A stretch of DNA of 64,000 nt from Leclercia adecarboxylata (GCF_006874705.1 NZ_CP035382.1:1922001-1986000); one strand, 5' to 3'. Positions 48,369-58,458 are shown, counted from the first letter of the stretch. Made by a program: numbers and translations. Notes: generated by a model from the sequence alone, not told the origin.

Positions 48369-49642
48369 TAATGGCTCCGCACGGGCAGGTAAGGTTGCAG
48401 AAGTTGCAGCAGGCGGGTCAATGCTCCCTGATTCTGATGCAGCACTTCGACGGCATGGCGGCCATACCACAGACGATAGTCTTCGTCGGTCAGCAGGGTC
48501 GAAACTTCCTTCACGATCGAGCCCGCATCGGTGACCGTAATCAGCCCGTCAGCCTGCTGCAGTTTGGCGCAGATATCTTTGAAGTTGAAGGTATGCGGCC
48601 CCATTAGCACAGGAATGGCGTGCGCCGCCGGCTCCAGCGGGTTATGCCCACCGCGCTCCACGAGGCTACCGCCGACAAAAGCCAGGTCAGCAATGCCGTA
48701 CAGCAACATCAGCTCGCCCATGGAATCGCCAATCACTACCTGAGTACTGGAGGAGGGGATTTCACCGCTGCTGCGCATAGTGAAGCTGAACCCGCCTTTT
48801 TGCACCATGTCCCGGGCGTCTTTAAAACGCTCAGGGTGGCGCGGCACCAGGATTAACAGCAGGTCCGGGAAGTTTTCCAGAAGCTGGCGATGTGCCTGGA
48901 GGATAATCTCTTCTTCGCCGTCGTGGGTGCTGGTGGCGATCCACACTTTGCGGCGCGGTGCCCACTGGCGACGCAGGGTGACAGCCCGGGCAGCCAGCTC
49001 CGGCGTGACAGAAATATCAAACTTCAGGCTACCGGTAACTGCCAGCTGATTGCGCTTCAGGCCCAGCGACAGGAAACGCGCGCCGTCTTCTTCATTCTGG
49101 GCTGCGATCAGCGTGATTTTGCTCAGCAGGCGGCGCATAAATTTGCCCAGCTTGCCATACCCCTTCGCAGAGCGCTCCGACAGGCGGGCGTTGGCCACTA
49201 CCAGTGGAATTTTACGGCTGTGCAGGGCGGAAATCATATTTGGCCACAGTTCGGTTTCCATCACGATCACCAGCTTAGGACGCACGGTATTGAGGAAACG
49301 GTTCATGGCGCAGGGTAAATCGTAAGGCAGATAGACGTGATGCACGTCTTTGCCAAAGGCCGACATGGCACGTTCGGAACCGGTTGGCGTCATGGTGGTG
49401 ACGGTGATCGGCAGTGACGGATAACGGTGGCGCAGGGCACGGACCAGCGGAATGGCCGCCAGTGTTTCGCCCACGGACACGGAGTGGAGCAGAATACCGT
49501 CCGGCGCAACTTTGTTGCGGCAGTAACCATAGCGTTCAGCCCAGCGTTTACGGTAGGCAGGCGCTTTACGGCTACGTAGCAGCAGTCGTAGCCACACCAG
49601 TGGCTGAATAATATAGAGCAGAGCGGTATACAACAATTCCAA
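48368..49642 (-). CDS. waaA: Kdo transferase WaaA
   Basis: A 424-residue inner-membrane GT30 enzyme that adds two Kdo residues to lipid IVA. The start is set at the TTG at 49642, which gives [20 protein letters not shown] as in E. coli; the frame continues to another TTG at 49675. Family motifs include [18 protein letters not shown] (with catalytic Glu), [11 protein letters not shown], and [20 protein letters not shown] terminator just upstream separates it from the phosphoethanolamine transferase, so its promoter should lie at 49643-49757. Confidence 0.96.
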   Translation of the reverse strand: MELLYTALLYIIQPLVWLRLLLRSRKAPAYRKRWAERYGYCRNKVAPDGILLHSVSVGETLAAIPLVRALRHRYPSLPITVTTMTPTGSERAMSAFGKDVHHVYLPYDLPCAMNRFLNTVRPKLVIVMETELWPNMISALHSRKIPLVVANARLSERSAKGYGKLGKFMRRLLSKITLIAAQNEEDGARFLSLGLKRNQLAVTGSLKFDISVTPELAARAVTLRRQWAPRRKVWIATSTHDGEEEIILQAHRQLLENFPDLLLILVPRHPERFKDARDMVQKGGFSFTMRSSGEIPSSSTQVVIGDSMGELMLLYGIADLAFVGGSLVERGGHNPLEPAAHAIPVLMGPHTFNFKDICAKLQQADGLITVTDAGSIVKEVSTLLTDEDYRLWYGRHAVEVLHQNQGALTRLLQLLQPYLPVRSH

Positions 49643-49756
49643 GCGAGTATCCGTTTTTTCAGTTTCGGCGGGCAAATTCTAAGCATTTAGACCGTTTAAA
49701 GCTATCCCTTTGGCGCTTTTGCTCAGCCATTTGCCTGCGTTACGTGCGTTCGCAGA

Positions 49757-49783
49757 TAAAAAAACGGGCATTGCATGCCCGTT
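49757..49783 (-). terminator. terminator after the phosphoethanolamine transferase gene
   Basis: Arms AACGGGCAT (49763-49771) and ATGCCCGTT (49775-49783) with a three-base loop. Adenines at 49758-49762 give the U-run on the minus-strand transcript. It lies 14 bases past the transferase stop. Confidence 0.88.
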
Positions 49784-49796
49784 TAATGATTTCTGC

Positions 49797-51431
49797 TTAA
49801 CGTTCCGCTTCCGGCAGTTCGTTCAGGTGGTAGGTGACGCGCTCCGACAGGCCGCGAATATCCCCCCCGGTAATATAGTAACTATCGTCCTTCTGATTCG
49901 GATTACTGACCGCGTACCCCAGCATCCTGTTGATCAGCGTCGCCATCTGGTAATGGTTGAGAGGAACCTGTGGGCTGATGGCGCTCATCGTGTACGCCGG
50001 ATCGTTGCTGAAGTAGAGGAACGGCACCTGGGCAATCGGCATCTCGACAATCGAGTGGCCGAACAGCCCGCCATCACCGACGCGTTCGCCGTGATCCGAA
50101 GTAATAAACACCAGCACCGGCAGTTTAGATTTCGCCATTGCGGTACGGATCGCCGAGGCCAGCTCTTTGTCGTACAGACGCACGGCATCATCGTACTCAT
50201 TTTTCTTCTGCGCCACGTCGTCACTCAGGCGTGGGGTGGAGAATTTCGCAAAGCCCTGCGGGATGTTGCGCTCATAAGGAATATGCGGCGCGCGGCTGTT
50301 CAGCACCATCAGGAAAGGTTTATTCCAGTCCAGCTTCGCCTGCTCAACGGACGGGGTCAGCACCACGTCGGCACCCACGTCCGGCGCCGGGCGGATCTGC
50401 GTATCTTCCCACAGGTCGATATCATGGATGCCAATCCAGTTGCTCAGCCCTTCCAGGCCCTGGGCGGAGATAAACGCCGTCTGGTAGCCCTGCTTTTTGG
50501 CATTGGTGAAGATGTTAGTCGACTTCGACTTGTAGGCGGCGTAGTTGTCCGGCTCGCGCAGGTTGTTGACCAGCATCGGGATTGCCACCCGGGTTGAAAC
50601 CGCGTTCGAGACGATCAGGCGGCCCGTGCCCTGATACTGCTGCAGCAGCGCCTTCAGCTCAGGCGTAGTGTCGCGTTCGTAGCCCAGGGCGCTGACATGA
50701 TGCGGGTTGAGGCTTTCACCAATCGCCAGGATGATGGAGTATTTCCCGGCGTGGCTGCCTTGCACTGGCTCGACCTTATAGGGCTCATAGTGCGTCACGC
50801 TCTGGTTTTCGCCGGAAAGGGCTTCCGGGATCAGGCGAATGGCGCTGTAACTCATGGCCGACAGACCGTTGCGCAGTAAAGAGTGGCGCAGATCCGGGTT
50901 GAATTTATACATCTGTCCGTCGATGGCTTTATAGAACTGACCCGCAAACATTACCACGATAGCCAGCAGGCACGGCATCGCCACCCACTTATGCCACTGC
51001 GGCGCCAGACGACGGGTAAAGACCAGCGCAAAGATCACCGCGACGGCCATGATGGCAAAGTAGATCCCAAGCGATCCCAGACTGTCCGTAATGCCGCTGG
51101 CGATATCTTTGGTTTCGACAAAGGCCAGCCACACTTCACTCGGGCCGTAAAACTGGCCGTAGAACTGGTAATAAACCGCTTCCGATATCTGCACGATAAA
51201 GGTGACCGCCAGCAGCAGACGGGTCAGGAAATAGCGGGCGCTAACGGCCGCCAGCACGGAAATGATCAAATACAGCGACATGTCGCTGGATTTCGGCTGA
51301 TAAACATGGTCTTTCAGCAGGATGATGATTTCACAGAGTGAAAACAGCACCAGGAAAACCAGCGTGAGTATCACGGTACGCAGCATATTGCGGCGCGACC
51401 TGAGTGATGAACGTGCGGATGTTTTAAACAT
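49797..51431 (-). CDS. phosphoethanolamine transferase (sulfatase family) in the LPS core cluster
   Basis: A 544-residue inner-membrane enzyme. Five N-terminal membrane helices (to about residue 165) precede a periplasmic sulfatase-like domain. AIGESLNPHHVSALGYERDTTP carries the metal-binding Glu; NAVSTRVAIPM has the expected nucleophilic Thr; FITSDHGERVGDGGLFGHS supplies metal-binding Asp and His. It matches the EptA/EptC/MCR plan and should add phosphoethanolamine to LPS core or lipid A; which position is unknown. I use the ATG at 51431; the frame extends to a TTG at 51443. Confidence 0.88.
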   Translation of the reverse strand: MFKTSARSSLRSRRNMLRTVILTLVFLVLFSLCEIIILLKDHVYQPKSSDMSLYLIISVLAAVSARYFLTRLLLAVTFIVQISEAVYYQFYGQFYGPSEVWLAFVETKDIASGITDSLGSLGIYFAIMAVAVIFALVFTRRLAPQWHKWVAMPCLLAIVVMFAGQFYKAIDGQMYKFNPDLRHSLLRNGLSAMSYSAIRLIPEALSGENQSVTHYEPYKVEPVQGSHAGKYSIILAIGESLNPHHVSALGYERDTTPELKALLQQYQGTGRLIVSNAVSTRVAIPMLVNNLREPDNYAAYKSKSTNIFTNAKKQGYQTAFISAQGLEGLSNWIGIHDIDLWEDTQIRPAPDVGADVVLTPSVEQAKLDWNKPFLMVLNSRAPHIPYERNIPQGFAKFSTPRLSDDVAQKKNEYDDAVRLYDKELASAIRTAMAKSKLPVLVFITSDHGERVGDGGLFGHSIVEMPIAQVPFLYFSNDPAYTMSAISPQVPLNHYQMATLINRMLGYAVSNPNQKDDSYYITGGDIRGLSERVTYHLNELPEAER

Positions 51432-51449
51432 GAACAGACTCAATGTGGC

Positions 51450-52421
51450 TTAAAACTTTTTAGTCAGCGGACGAATGGCTTTACCGAAACCAAAACGCAG
51501 AGCGCGAACCAGTGCAGGGCGTTTATGCAGTCCTTTACGCCAGATATCCTCAAACAGGCTGAACCAGCATGCGGCGACCGCTTCGCGGGAGTAAACCTGC
51601 AGACGTTTGTCACCCTGCTCGCGCATCTGACGATACAGGTCAGGGGAATTTTTCAGCCGCATGATGGCATCGAAGGCCTCGTCCGGCGTTTTGGCGATCA
51701 GGTAGTCGAGCTCGCTTTCGCGGATCGCGCGGAAGGAGGGCTCATCATCACACACCATAACGGTACGTCCCAGCCAGTTGTTGATCAATTTACTGGCGGG
51801 TTTGCGGGCCAGCTTATGATCGTGTGATTTGCGGAAACTTATGCAAATATCCACGTCCTGGTAGTCGGTCCAGTTATCGAAGGAGATGCGGAGACTGATA
51901 CCTTGGTCGGCCAGACGCTGTTTAAAAGCTTCTGTTTGGTATTCTTCCGGAAAGCTATCTACGCCCCCAAAATAGGCGACATTATTAACGTTATTATTCT
52001 CACTTTCGCGAGGTTTAAGTCCCGGTTGCGGCCAGTGAGGAATATAAATACGGCTCGTATTCGACGCGATCGCTGGATTTTGCTCGATGACATAATCAGC
52101 ACCAAGGACGGGGGGGCGATCGGCACGGGCGACAACAGTCACACCGACCCAAGGTTTTACACGTGAGCCAAAGTGATCGTTATGCATCAAATTAATGGCA
52201 TCAGCACGACACTCTGTGCCCCAGGAGCATTCTATCTGGCCGTTATAGTAGTAGTTCAGGCTAAGCAGGGTCTGGAATGTCCAGACACCGCGCCCACCAC
52301 AATAGAAGCGATGTGGAATATCGTCAGGGTTGATTACCTGATCCAACAGTGTCTGAAAATCAGCAAAATTCGTCGCGATGTAATCCTGCCTTGAGACAAC
52401 ATGCACTTTTAGCTTGTTCAT
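51450..52421 (-). CDS. LPS core glycosyltransferase-like protein
   Basis: A 323-residue cytoplasmic protein that I do not recognise by name. The second half resembles the donor domain of GT-B transferases (NVAYFGGVDSFPEEY, later KPASKLINNWLGRTVMVCDDEPSFRAIRESELDYLIAKTPDEA, where Glu in SFRAIRESE and the following variable region recall donor-sugar binding). Its place between the phosphoethanolamine transferase and a GT2 gene supports a role in outer-core or terminal sugar addition. It is AT-richer than waaC or waaF. Confidence 0.65.
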   Translation of the reverse strand: MNKLKVHVVSRQDYIATNFADFQTLLDQVINPDDIPHRFYCGGRGVWTFQTLLSLNYYYNGQIECSWGTECRADAINLMHNDHFGSRVKPWVGVTVVARADRPPVLGADYVIEQNPAIASNTSRIYIPHWPQPGLKPRESENNNVNNVAYFGGVDSFPEEYQTEAFKQRLADQGISLRISFDNWTDYQDVDICISFRKSHDHKLARKPASKLINNWLGRTVMVCDDEPSFRAIRESELDYLIAKTPDEAFDAIMRLKNSPDLYRQMREQGDKRLQVYSREAVAACWFSLFEDIWRKGLHKRPALVRALRFGFGKAIRPLTKKF

Positions 52422-52431
52422 AATTACACTT

Positions 52432-53415
52432 TCATTTGACGAGTTTTTTAAGACGGAAGTAACGACGTCCCAGGCGCCAGCGCTGCCGCAAACCCCGCGC
52501 GTTTTGCCAGATCATCGACCAGATGCCGCGATCGAACAGTTCCTGGGTGATTTCGCGTTTTTTCGCGCTGTCTTCAATGTTATTGATGCTGTGCAGAATA
52601 CCCAGCCCCTCTTTGGCGATTTGCCACTGGCAGGCCGGGGCGCGCTTCACCTGTTCCGGATAGCGTTTATTGATGGCATCCAGCATTTCGAGGATTTTCA
52701 TATAGTGACGTGAAGAGCGCATCCGCGTATCGTCGGTGCCTGGCGTGTGCGATACCGACGCCGAGTGGATCAGATAGTCATAATAAACTTCATCCACGTA
52801 CTGCACGCGTTTGGCCGTCAGCAGCACTTCTGTGGTCCAGGGAATATCCTGATGACGCAGGCCATGTTCGAAGGTAAAACCCTGTGCTTTGATAAAGGCG
52901 TGGCGATAGATATTCAGCCAGGTGACGTGCAGGAATTTGCGCGAGGCCAGCGCCATCTGCAGCCATTCCGGGCCATCCAGCACCTCTGTTGAAGCCAGCT
53001 TGTCGGACGGAAAAATCTTTTTCGACGGTCGGCCGTCGTCATAAATATAGGTACCGTTACAGGTCGCCACATCCAGCTGGCCCGCAAAGGCAATATCCAG
53101 CAGGCGCGGGTACATGCCCGGATAAATAACGTCATCTATATCGGGGAAGGCAACGTATTCGCCTGTCGCCTGGGCAAGACCGGTATTGCGCGCGGCCGAT
53201 ACGCCGCCATTAGGCTGATCGATTATCTTGAAATGGCTAAATTCACTGGCATAGCGGGCAATAATTTCAGCTGAGCGATCCGTTGAGCCGTCATTAACGA
53301 TAATGAGTTCCAGGCTCGATAAATTCTGCTGTTTAATGCTGTCAAAAAAAGCGCTCAGGAATTTTTCGCCATTAAATACGGCAACGATGAGGCTTAATTG
53401 AGGCGTTTCAGACAT
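52432..53415 (-). CDS. GT2-family glycosyltransferase of the LPS core
   Basis: A 327-residue GT-A fold transferase. LSLIVAVFNGEKFLSAFFDSI and LIIVNDGSTDRSAEII open the domain; GGVSAARNTGLAQATGEYVAFPDIDDV carries the D-x-D-like metal site. The C-terminal third is basic (RQRWRLGRRYFRLKKLVK), suitable for membrane association. It is one of several accessory core transferases; the sugar and linkage cannot be read from the sequence. It lies ten bases before the next gene in the unit. Confidence 0.85.
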   Translation of the reverse strand: MSETPQLSLIVAVFNGEKFLSAFFDSIKQQNLSSLELIIVNDGSTDRSAEIIARYASEFSHFKIIDQPNGGVSAARNTGLAQATGEYVAFPDIDDVIYPGMYPRLLDIAFAGQLDVATCNGTYIYDDGRPSKKIFPSDKLASTEVLDGPEWLQMALASRKFLHVTWLNIYRHAFIKAQGFTFEHGLRHQDIPWTTEVLLTAKRVQYVDEVYYDYLIHSASVSHTPGTDDTRMRSSRHYMKILEMLDAINKRYPEQVKRAPACQWQIAKEGLGILHSINNIEDSAKKREITQELFDRGIWSMIWQNARGLRQRWRLGRRYFRLKKLVK

Positions 53416-53502
53416 GCTTTCTCCGTAAAAATACGCAGCAATAAAAAGGGTATAACGAGGCCATTTGCTGGCAATTCGACAGCCGACAGGCTAAAGCGTT
53501 CC

Positions 53503-53530
53503 GCGCCAGGGTGATTATTCACACTGGCGC
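53503..53530. terminator. hairpin downstream of the O-antigen ligase gene
   Basis: GCGCCAG (53503-53509) pairs with CTGGCGC (53524-53530), extended by an inner GTGA/TCAC stem. No U-run follows, so it is a weak terminator candidate between the ligase and GT2 genes. Confidence 0.4.
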
Positions 53531-53540
53531 TTCAGAGAGG

Positions 53541-54911
53541 TTAGGTCGTTTGATTTTCGCTCTGCGCAGGGCGCAGGGCACACATGCCAACCAGCAAGCC
53601 GGTCAGAAACATATACTGCTCCAGGAAGTGATCGACCAGATTGTGATCGACCATGGTTCTGGAGAAGAAACCGATGGTAAAGAGTAATAAGAACATACCC
53701 ACCATGATGTTGCCGCGACGGAATTCCCGCCAGCCGATATACCAGCAGCCCACCAGCAGAATCAGCCAGCCCGCGATGCCAATGACACCGTTCTGGATAC
53801 CAAATTCAATCAGGCCGTAGTGGCTGTGGGGGATGTTAATACGGTTATCCTGGGTATCCCGACGCAGCACATAGCGGAACGCCTCTTTTTTGGCTCCTAT
53901 GCCTACCGGGTGTTCCGCAATCAGGCTCCAGCCCTGGTGGAAGAAACTGGCCCGACAGCCATTGGAATGGTTCATGGGTACGCCCAGACTGTTAACCGGT
54001 ACCGTTCCGTCAGTTTTATTGTAACAAAAGCTTGTGAAGGGGGCATTCCAGCCAGCAATGGCATCACTTTCCAGGTTTTGCCAGCGTGGGTCGGTTTTCC
54101 ATGAGGCGTAACCAAGTAGCGCAGAAACAATAATAAGACCAACCAGAATGCCACCGGTGACGATGACTCTGCTGCGGCGCATGCTGTGCAGGCTCAACAG
54201 GATAAAGGTTGAGAACAGGCTGCCGACCAGACCGATGGTGCCCCAGCGGGTGTCTACCAGCGCGGTACACAGCAGGTTGCTTAAAAGCATCAACCCCAGA
54301 ACGGGGGTGTTCAGGCGCAGGAAACGTTGATGTAACAGACCGCGTGCCAGCAACTCGGCCAGGATAAAGCCGGTGATCATGTTGATCTGGAAGCTCATGC
54401 GGGTGCGGTTAAAGACGATCCGCGTTTCACCCCAGTGAATATAACCGTCGCGCCAGTAAAGCCAGACAGTATCCAGTAAATGTACGCAGACTACGCCCCA
54501 GAAGAAGAGGATCACCAGCGTAAAGAAGCGGGCGGCGGTCATGGAGGGGAATGTTCTCTGGATCGCCGGTAATAATACCAGGCCAGCGCAGAACAGTAAT
54601 ACCGGGCGTAACCACTGGCCACTCCAGGCAGAAACCATTTCTTTTATGTCCGGGGCGACAAAAAAACCATTAATCAGAATAAAGAAAGTTAACGCCCATA
54701 TCACAATAAGAACGAACTTAATTTTGCTTAAATCCAGCCGTTGTCTGGTTGTTATCCCACTAAAAAACAGGCCAAGTGCCACGGCGACAATGGGATAAAT
54801 CAATCCATTGCGGTGAAACGGCAGCTGATCGTTTGGAATAGGCCAGACAAAACATAAAGCCAGTACAGCAAGGACTAACAGACCTGTCAGAATGTTACGA
54901 GTATTTGTCAT
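53541..54911 (-). CDS. waaL: O-antigen ligase WaaL
   Basis: A 456-residue inner-membrane protein with about 12 hydrophobic segments and one large periplasmic loop (residues about 260-350). The Wzy_C/WaaL motif is seen as NIPHSHYGLIEFGIQNGVIG, whose His is essential in characterised ligases. It joins undecaprenyl-linked O-antigen to the lipid A core. I start at the ATG at 54911; the frame opens earlier but those residues are not membrane-like. Sequence among WaaL proteins is poorly conserved, so the call rests on topology, motif and cluster. Confidence 0.88.
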   Translation of the reverse strand: MTNTRNILTGLLVLAVLALCFVWPIPNDQLPFHRNGLIYPIVAVALGLFFSGITTRQRLDLSKIKFVLIVIWALTFFILINGFFVAPDIKEMVSAWSGQWLRPVLLFCAGLVLLPAIQRTFPSMTAARFFTLVILFFWGVVCVHLLDTVWLYWRDGYIHWGETRIVFNRTRMSFQINMITGFILAELLARGLLHQRFLRLNTPVLGLMLLSNLLCTALVDTRWGTIGLVGSLFSTFILLSLHSMRRSRVIVTGGILVGLIIVSALLGYASWKTDPRWQNLESDAIAGWNAPFTSFCYNKTDGTVPVNSLGVPMNHSNGCRASFFHQGWSLIAEHPVGIGAKKEAFRYVLRRDTQDNRINIPHSHYGLIEFGIQNGVIGIAGWLILLVGCWYIGWREFRRGNIMVGMFLLLFTIGFFSRTMVDHNLVDHFLEQYMFLTGLLVGMCALRPAQSENQTT

Positions 54912-55166
54912 ATATTTAGGGCTGGTTAAGGATTTTCGGTTCTTGACCGGCTGGTTAACAACGCTGTGAGCGATCTCCACGGTTTTTCCGTGGGAAATAA
55001 AAAGCCAGAGAAAACTATCACAAATACCTGGCCTACAGAAGGACAATGTTTGTAAGCAAGAATAATCCGTTAGGCGCTTTCCGACACCAGGCTTTATGTA
55101 TTACCCCAGCCGTAACGGTTATAATTTGCTGTTACGGCAAGTCATTGCACAATAAACAGGAAAAGT

Positions 55167-56270
55167 ATGCATATTGTTCACACTGAAGCAGACGGCGGTA
55201 AGGGCGGTCAGCCATTACGCATCATTAATGAGTCCTTAGGGATGATTCAGCGCGGCCATCAGGTGACCATACTTTGCCCGGACAGTGCACCCCTACACGG
55301 CCTGGCACGCGATGCCGGGTTAACGGTGGTGACTATGCCGCTTCGGCGTAAAAACCTGCATAACCTGCGGCAGCTGCGTCGCTGGCTGAAAGAGAATCGC
55401 CAGTCCGTTGATGTCATCAACAGTCACAATTCTGCCGATACCTGGCTGGTGGCGCTGGCCAATCTTACCCTTTCGAACCCAATTCCGCTGGTGCGTACCC
55501 GTCACGCCTCCGGCGTACCGCGCAATAACTGGACTACCCGCTGGCTGTTTCGTAAAGCCTGCGCCCATATTGTGACCACCGGAGAGGCGCTGCGCCAGCA
55601 GATGGCGGATATCGGCGTGCCGATGGCTCAGAGCACCTCTGTGCCGAGCGGCGTGGATACCCGGCGTTTTCACCCGGGGGATAAACAGACCGCACGTGAA
55701 GATTGCGGCCTGTCGCAGGCGGATTTCTGGCTGGGCGTGGTATCGCACCTGCGGCCTAACAAAGGCCATAGCGTGTTGCTGCGTGCCCTGGCCGCCATTG
55801 ATAATCCGCACATCAAATTGGCGATTGTCGGTGAAGGGCCACATAAAGCGACGCTGGAGCAGGAGATTGTCGACCTGGGATTACATCAGCGGGTGGTGAT
55901 GGCGGGGCATCGCAGCGATCCTGAACGCTGGTTCCCGGCCTTTGATGTCGCGCTCAGCCCGTCGCACGATATGGAAGGCCTCCCGCAGGGGGTGCTGCAG
56001 TCGCTGGCCTCGCGCATCGCTACTATCGCCACCGACGCGGGCGGAACGGCAGATGCCGTCATCAACGGCCAGACCGGGATCCTGATTGCGCAGCGCGACG
56101 AAACGGCGTTGCGCGAGGCGATTGTCAAACTGCATGACGATGCCGCGCTGCGCGAAAAGCTGGCGCAGCAGGGGTACGATTACCTGTGCAGCCATTTCAC
56201 CCGCGAGTGCATGCTGGAGGCGATGGAAAAGGTCTTTTCCACCGCGGCTCAGCGCAGCAGGTCGCGATAG
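55167..56270 (+). CDS. GT4-family LPS core glycosyltransferase on the plus strand
   Basis: A 367-residue GT-B transferase with ADGGKGGQPLRIINESLGMI at the N-terminus (acceptor side) and GVVSHLRPNKGHSVLLRAL, then SPSHDMEGLPQGVLQSLASRIATIATDAGG, which is the GT4 E-x7-E region. AGGAAAA precedes the ATG. It is the only core gene here on the plus strand, divergent from waaL, and its 3' end overlaps the next GT4 gene tail-to-tail by 22 bases. The exact sugar is unknown. Confidence 0.85.
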   Translation: MHIVHTEADGGKGGQPLRIINESLGMIQRGHQVTILCPDSAPLHGLARDAGLTVVTMPLRRKNLHNLRQLRRWLKENRQSVDVINSHNSADTWLVALANLTLSNPIPLVRTRHASGVPRNNWTTRWLFRKACAHIVTTGEALRQQMADIGVPMAQSTSVPSGVDTRRFHPGDKQTAREDCGLSQADFWLGVVSHLRPNKGHSVLLRALAAIDNPHIKLAIVGEGPHKATLEQEIVDLGLHQRVVMAGHRSDPERWFPAFDVALSPSHDMEGLPQGVLQSLASRIATIATDAGGTADAVINGQTGILIAQRDETALREAIVKLHDDAALREKLAQQGYDYLCSHFTRECMLEAMEKVFSTAAQRSRSR

Positions 56271-57358
56271 AGCGCCTGCAACTCTTTCGCCATCCGTTCC
56301 AGGGTATAAGGCTCAGCCGTGGCGCGTGCCGCCGCTGAGTAATCCACGCCCTGTTCACGGCCCTGAAGCCAGAGGCTTATCGCCTGTTGATACCCGTCGC
56401 GGTCGAGCGCGTCGCGCACCCAGCCGTTAACGCCCTCTTCAATCCACTCCGCTGCGCCGCAGCCATGGCTGGTGAGCAGCGGCAGGCCGCAGGCCAGGGC
56501 TTCGACGCAGACATTCGGAAAGGGATCGTAAAGGGTCGGCAGGAACAGCGCATCGGCGGAGCCATACACCTGACGGACATCGGCAACCGGTCCCAGAAAA
56601 CGCACCCGGGACGCGATGCCGAGGGACTGCGCCAGCTTTTCGAATTTGCGCGCGTGTTTATCGCGCCCGGCGACCAGCAGCCAGACATCCGGATGAGGAA
56701 CTATAGCGCGCAGTGCCGTCGCCACCCCTTTACGGCTGAAGCCGGAACCGACATAGGCCAACACCGGTGCTGCCTGTGGGATCCCCAGCGCATCACGTTG
56801 GGAAAGCGCACGAACTTGCGGGCTAAAGTGGGCGGTATCCACACCGTTGTAGATCACCGTCAGCTTGTCATCCGGCAGGCCAAAACGGCGGGCGATATCG
56901 TCCCGCACCATCTTCGAGTTGCAGATCACTTTGCGCAGCGCAGGATGGGTGAACATCTCCGTTTCCGCCTGCAAAATATAGCGATGATAGCGGCTCAGGG
57001 ACTGCGCCCAGCGCGCCAGCGGTGACTGGATGCGGTTATACTGCTCAAGCCAGGTGGCGTGCACGCCATCCCCGGCACGGAAGATGGTTGCCCCCGGAAT
57101 GCGCTCGTGGCTCTGCACGATATCGAACTGCGCAAACTTCGCCGCGGCGGCGGCGGCAAAACCCGATTCGCGATCGAGGCGGTTGCGGAATGCGGGATTG
57201 ACCGTCAGCGTTTGCCAGCCGGCGGCGTCTTCCCACTGACGGGCGATCAGGGTCACGTCCAGGGCGGTATCCTGCGCCAGCACGTTCAGGGCGCGGGAGA
57301 CAAAGCGCTCGGCACCGCCGTTGGGATTATAGGTCTGTCGAACGATAGCCAGCTTCAT
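56249..57358 (-). CDS. GT4-family LPS core glycosyltransferase
   Basis: A 369-residue GT-B transferase. AIVRQTYNPNGGAERFVSRAL opens the acceptor domain; AYVGSGFSRKGVATALRAI and PTLYDPFPNVCVEALACGLPLLTSHGCGAAE (E-x7-E-like region) form the donor site. It is WaaG/WabG-like in position, directly after waaQ, with which it overlaps by four bases (ATGA). In that place it probably adds the first outer-core hexose or hexuronic acid to the second heptose, but the sugar cannot be decided. Confidence 0.85.
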   Translation of the reverse strand: MKLAIVRQTYNPNGGAERFVSRALNVLAQDTALDVTLIARQWEDAAGWQTLTVNPAFRNRLDRESGFAAAAAAKFAQFDIVQSHERIPGATIFRAGDGVHATWLEQYNRIQSPLARWAQSLSRYHRYILQAETEMFTHPALRKVICNSKMVRDDIARRFGLPDDKLTVIYNGVDTAHFSPQVRALSQRDALGIPQAAPVLAYVGSGFSRKGVATALRAIVPHPDVWLLVAGRDKHARKFEKLAQSLGIASRVRFLGPVADVRQVYGSADALFLPTLYDPFPNVCVEALACGLPLLTSHGCGAAEWIEEGVNGWVRDALDRDGYQQAISLWLQGREQGVDYSAAARATAEPYTLERMAKELQALYRDLLR

Positions 57359-58458
57359 GTCGGGTTTTCCAGCAGCAGGGTATCGATGGCGCTCAGCACC
57401 ATTTGCGGGGTGATCGCCGTAATGCAGTCGGAGACACCGCTGTCGCCGCAGCCCGCTTTACCGCAGGGCTGACAGGTAAAGCCGGCAACGATCACCCGGT
57501 AGTTCACGCCCCACGGCGCCCACTTAATTGCCCCGGTTGGGCCGAAGATGGCGACGGTTGGCGTTCCCACCGCGCTGGCGAGGTGCATCGGCATCGAGTC
57601 CACACCGAAGTAGACCCGCGCGTGCTTCATCAGCGCGCCCAGCTCTTTCAGGTTAAGCTGGCCGCTTAAATCAAACACCGGCTGGGTGAGTGCGGCACGC
57701 AGCTCATCCATATAGGCGGTCTCTTCTTTTGACGGCGCCGCTGAGAGGATAATCGGCAGGCCGCGGGCCGCCAGGTTATCAATGGTGACTGCCAGCTTGT
57801 TAATATCCCAGGCCTTAAACATCCAGCGCGACGTCGGGTGCACCAGAATGTAGGACTGACTTGCCAGCCCGAACCCGGCCAGTTTCTCTGCAATCGACGC
57901 TTCCGCCGCATCGCCCGGCACAAACAGGGTGTGTTTATCGGCATCGGTCTGCGGATGAATGCCGATCCGCCGCAGCGCATCCAGATTCACCTCCACCATA
58001 TGGCGGCTGTTATCCTGGATCGCCGGATAGAGGGTGGTGAAAGATTTCACCCACCGGCGACGCGCCAGCCCGCCGCGTTTATCGGGCTTAAAGCCGACGG
58101 ACACGCGCGGTTTCAGACGACGCGCCAGCCGCGCGCCGTGCCAGTGTTCGGTGAGATTGATCAGCACGTCATACTGGCGCGCCTTCAGGGTGTTCAGCAG
58201 GGCTCGGTACAGGCGGAACTGCGCGAACCAGCCTTTTTTACGCCAGTTGCGGCCAATGGTATGCACCTGGTCAATATACGGATGGCTGGTGAGCATCGCC
58301 TGGGTGTCGTCATACACCAGGGCATCCACTTCGACATCGGGGTAGTTCTTTTTCAGCACCGTGAAGACCGGCGAGGTCAGCAGGACATCACCGTGGTGAC
58401 GCAGCTTAACGATCAGCACGCGCTTCGGTGGGCGCTCCGCTGAGAAAAAATCAGACAT
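57355..58458 (-). CDS. waaQ: LPS heptosyltransferase III WaaQ
   Basis: A 367-residue GT9 transferase. RVLIVKLRHHGDVLLTSPVF is the N-terminal GT9 signature; HPTSRWMFKAWDI and FGVDSMPMHLASAVGTPTVAIFGPTGAIKWAPWG form the ADP-heptose site. WaaQ adds the branch heptose to heptose II. It overlaps waaC by eight bases at its 5' end and the GT4 gene at its 3' end. Confidence 0.95.
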   Translation of the reverse strand: MSDFFSAERPPKRVLIVKLRHHGDVLLTSPVFTVLKKNYPDVEVDALVYDDTQAMLTSHPYIDQVHTIGRNWRKKGWFAQFRLYRALLNTLKARQYDVLINLTEHWHGARLARRLKPRVSVGFKPDKRGGLARRRWVKSFTTLYPAIQDNSRHMVEVNLDALRRIGIHPQTDADKHTLFVPGDAAEASIAEKLAGFGLASQSYILVHPTSRWMFKAWDINKLAVTIDNLAARGLPIILSAAPSKEETAYMDELRAALTQPVFDLSGQLNLKELGALMKHARVYFGVDSMPMHLASAVGTPTVAIFGPTGAIKWAPWGVNYRVIVAGFTCQPCGKAGCGDSGVSDCITAITPQMVLSAIDTLLLENPT

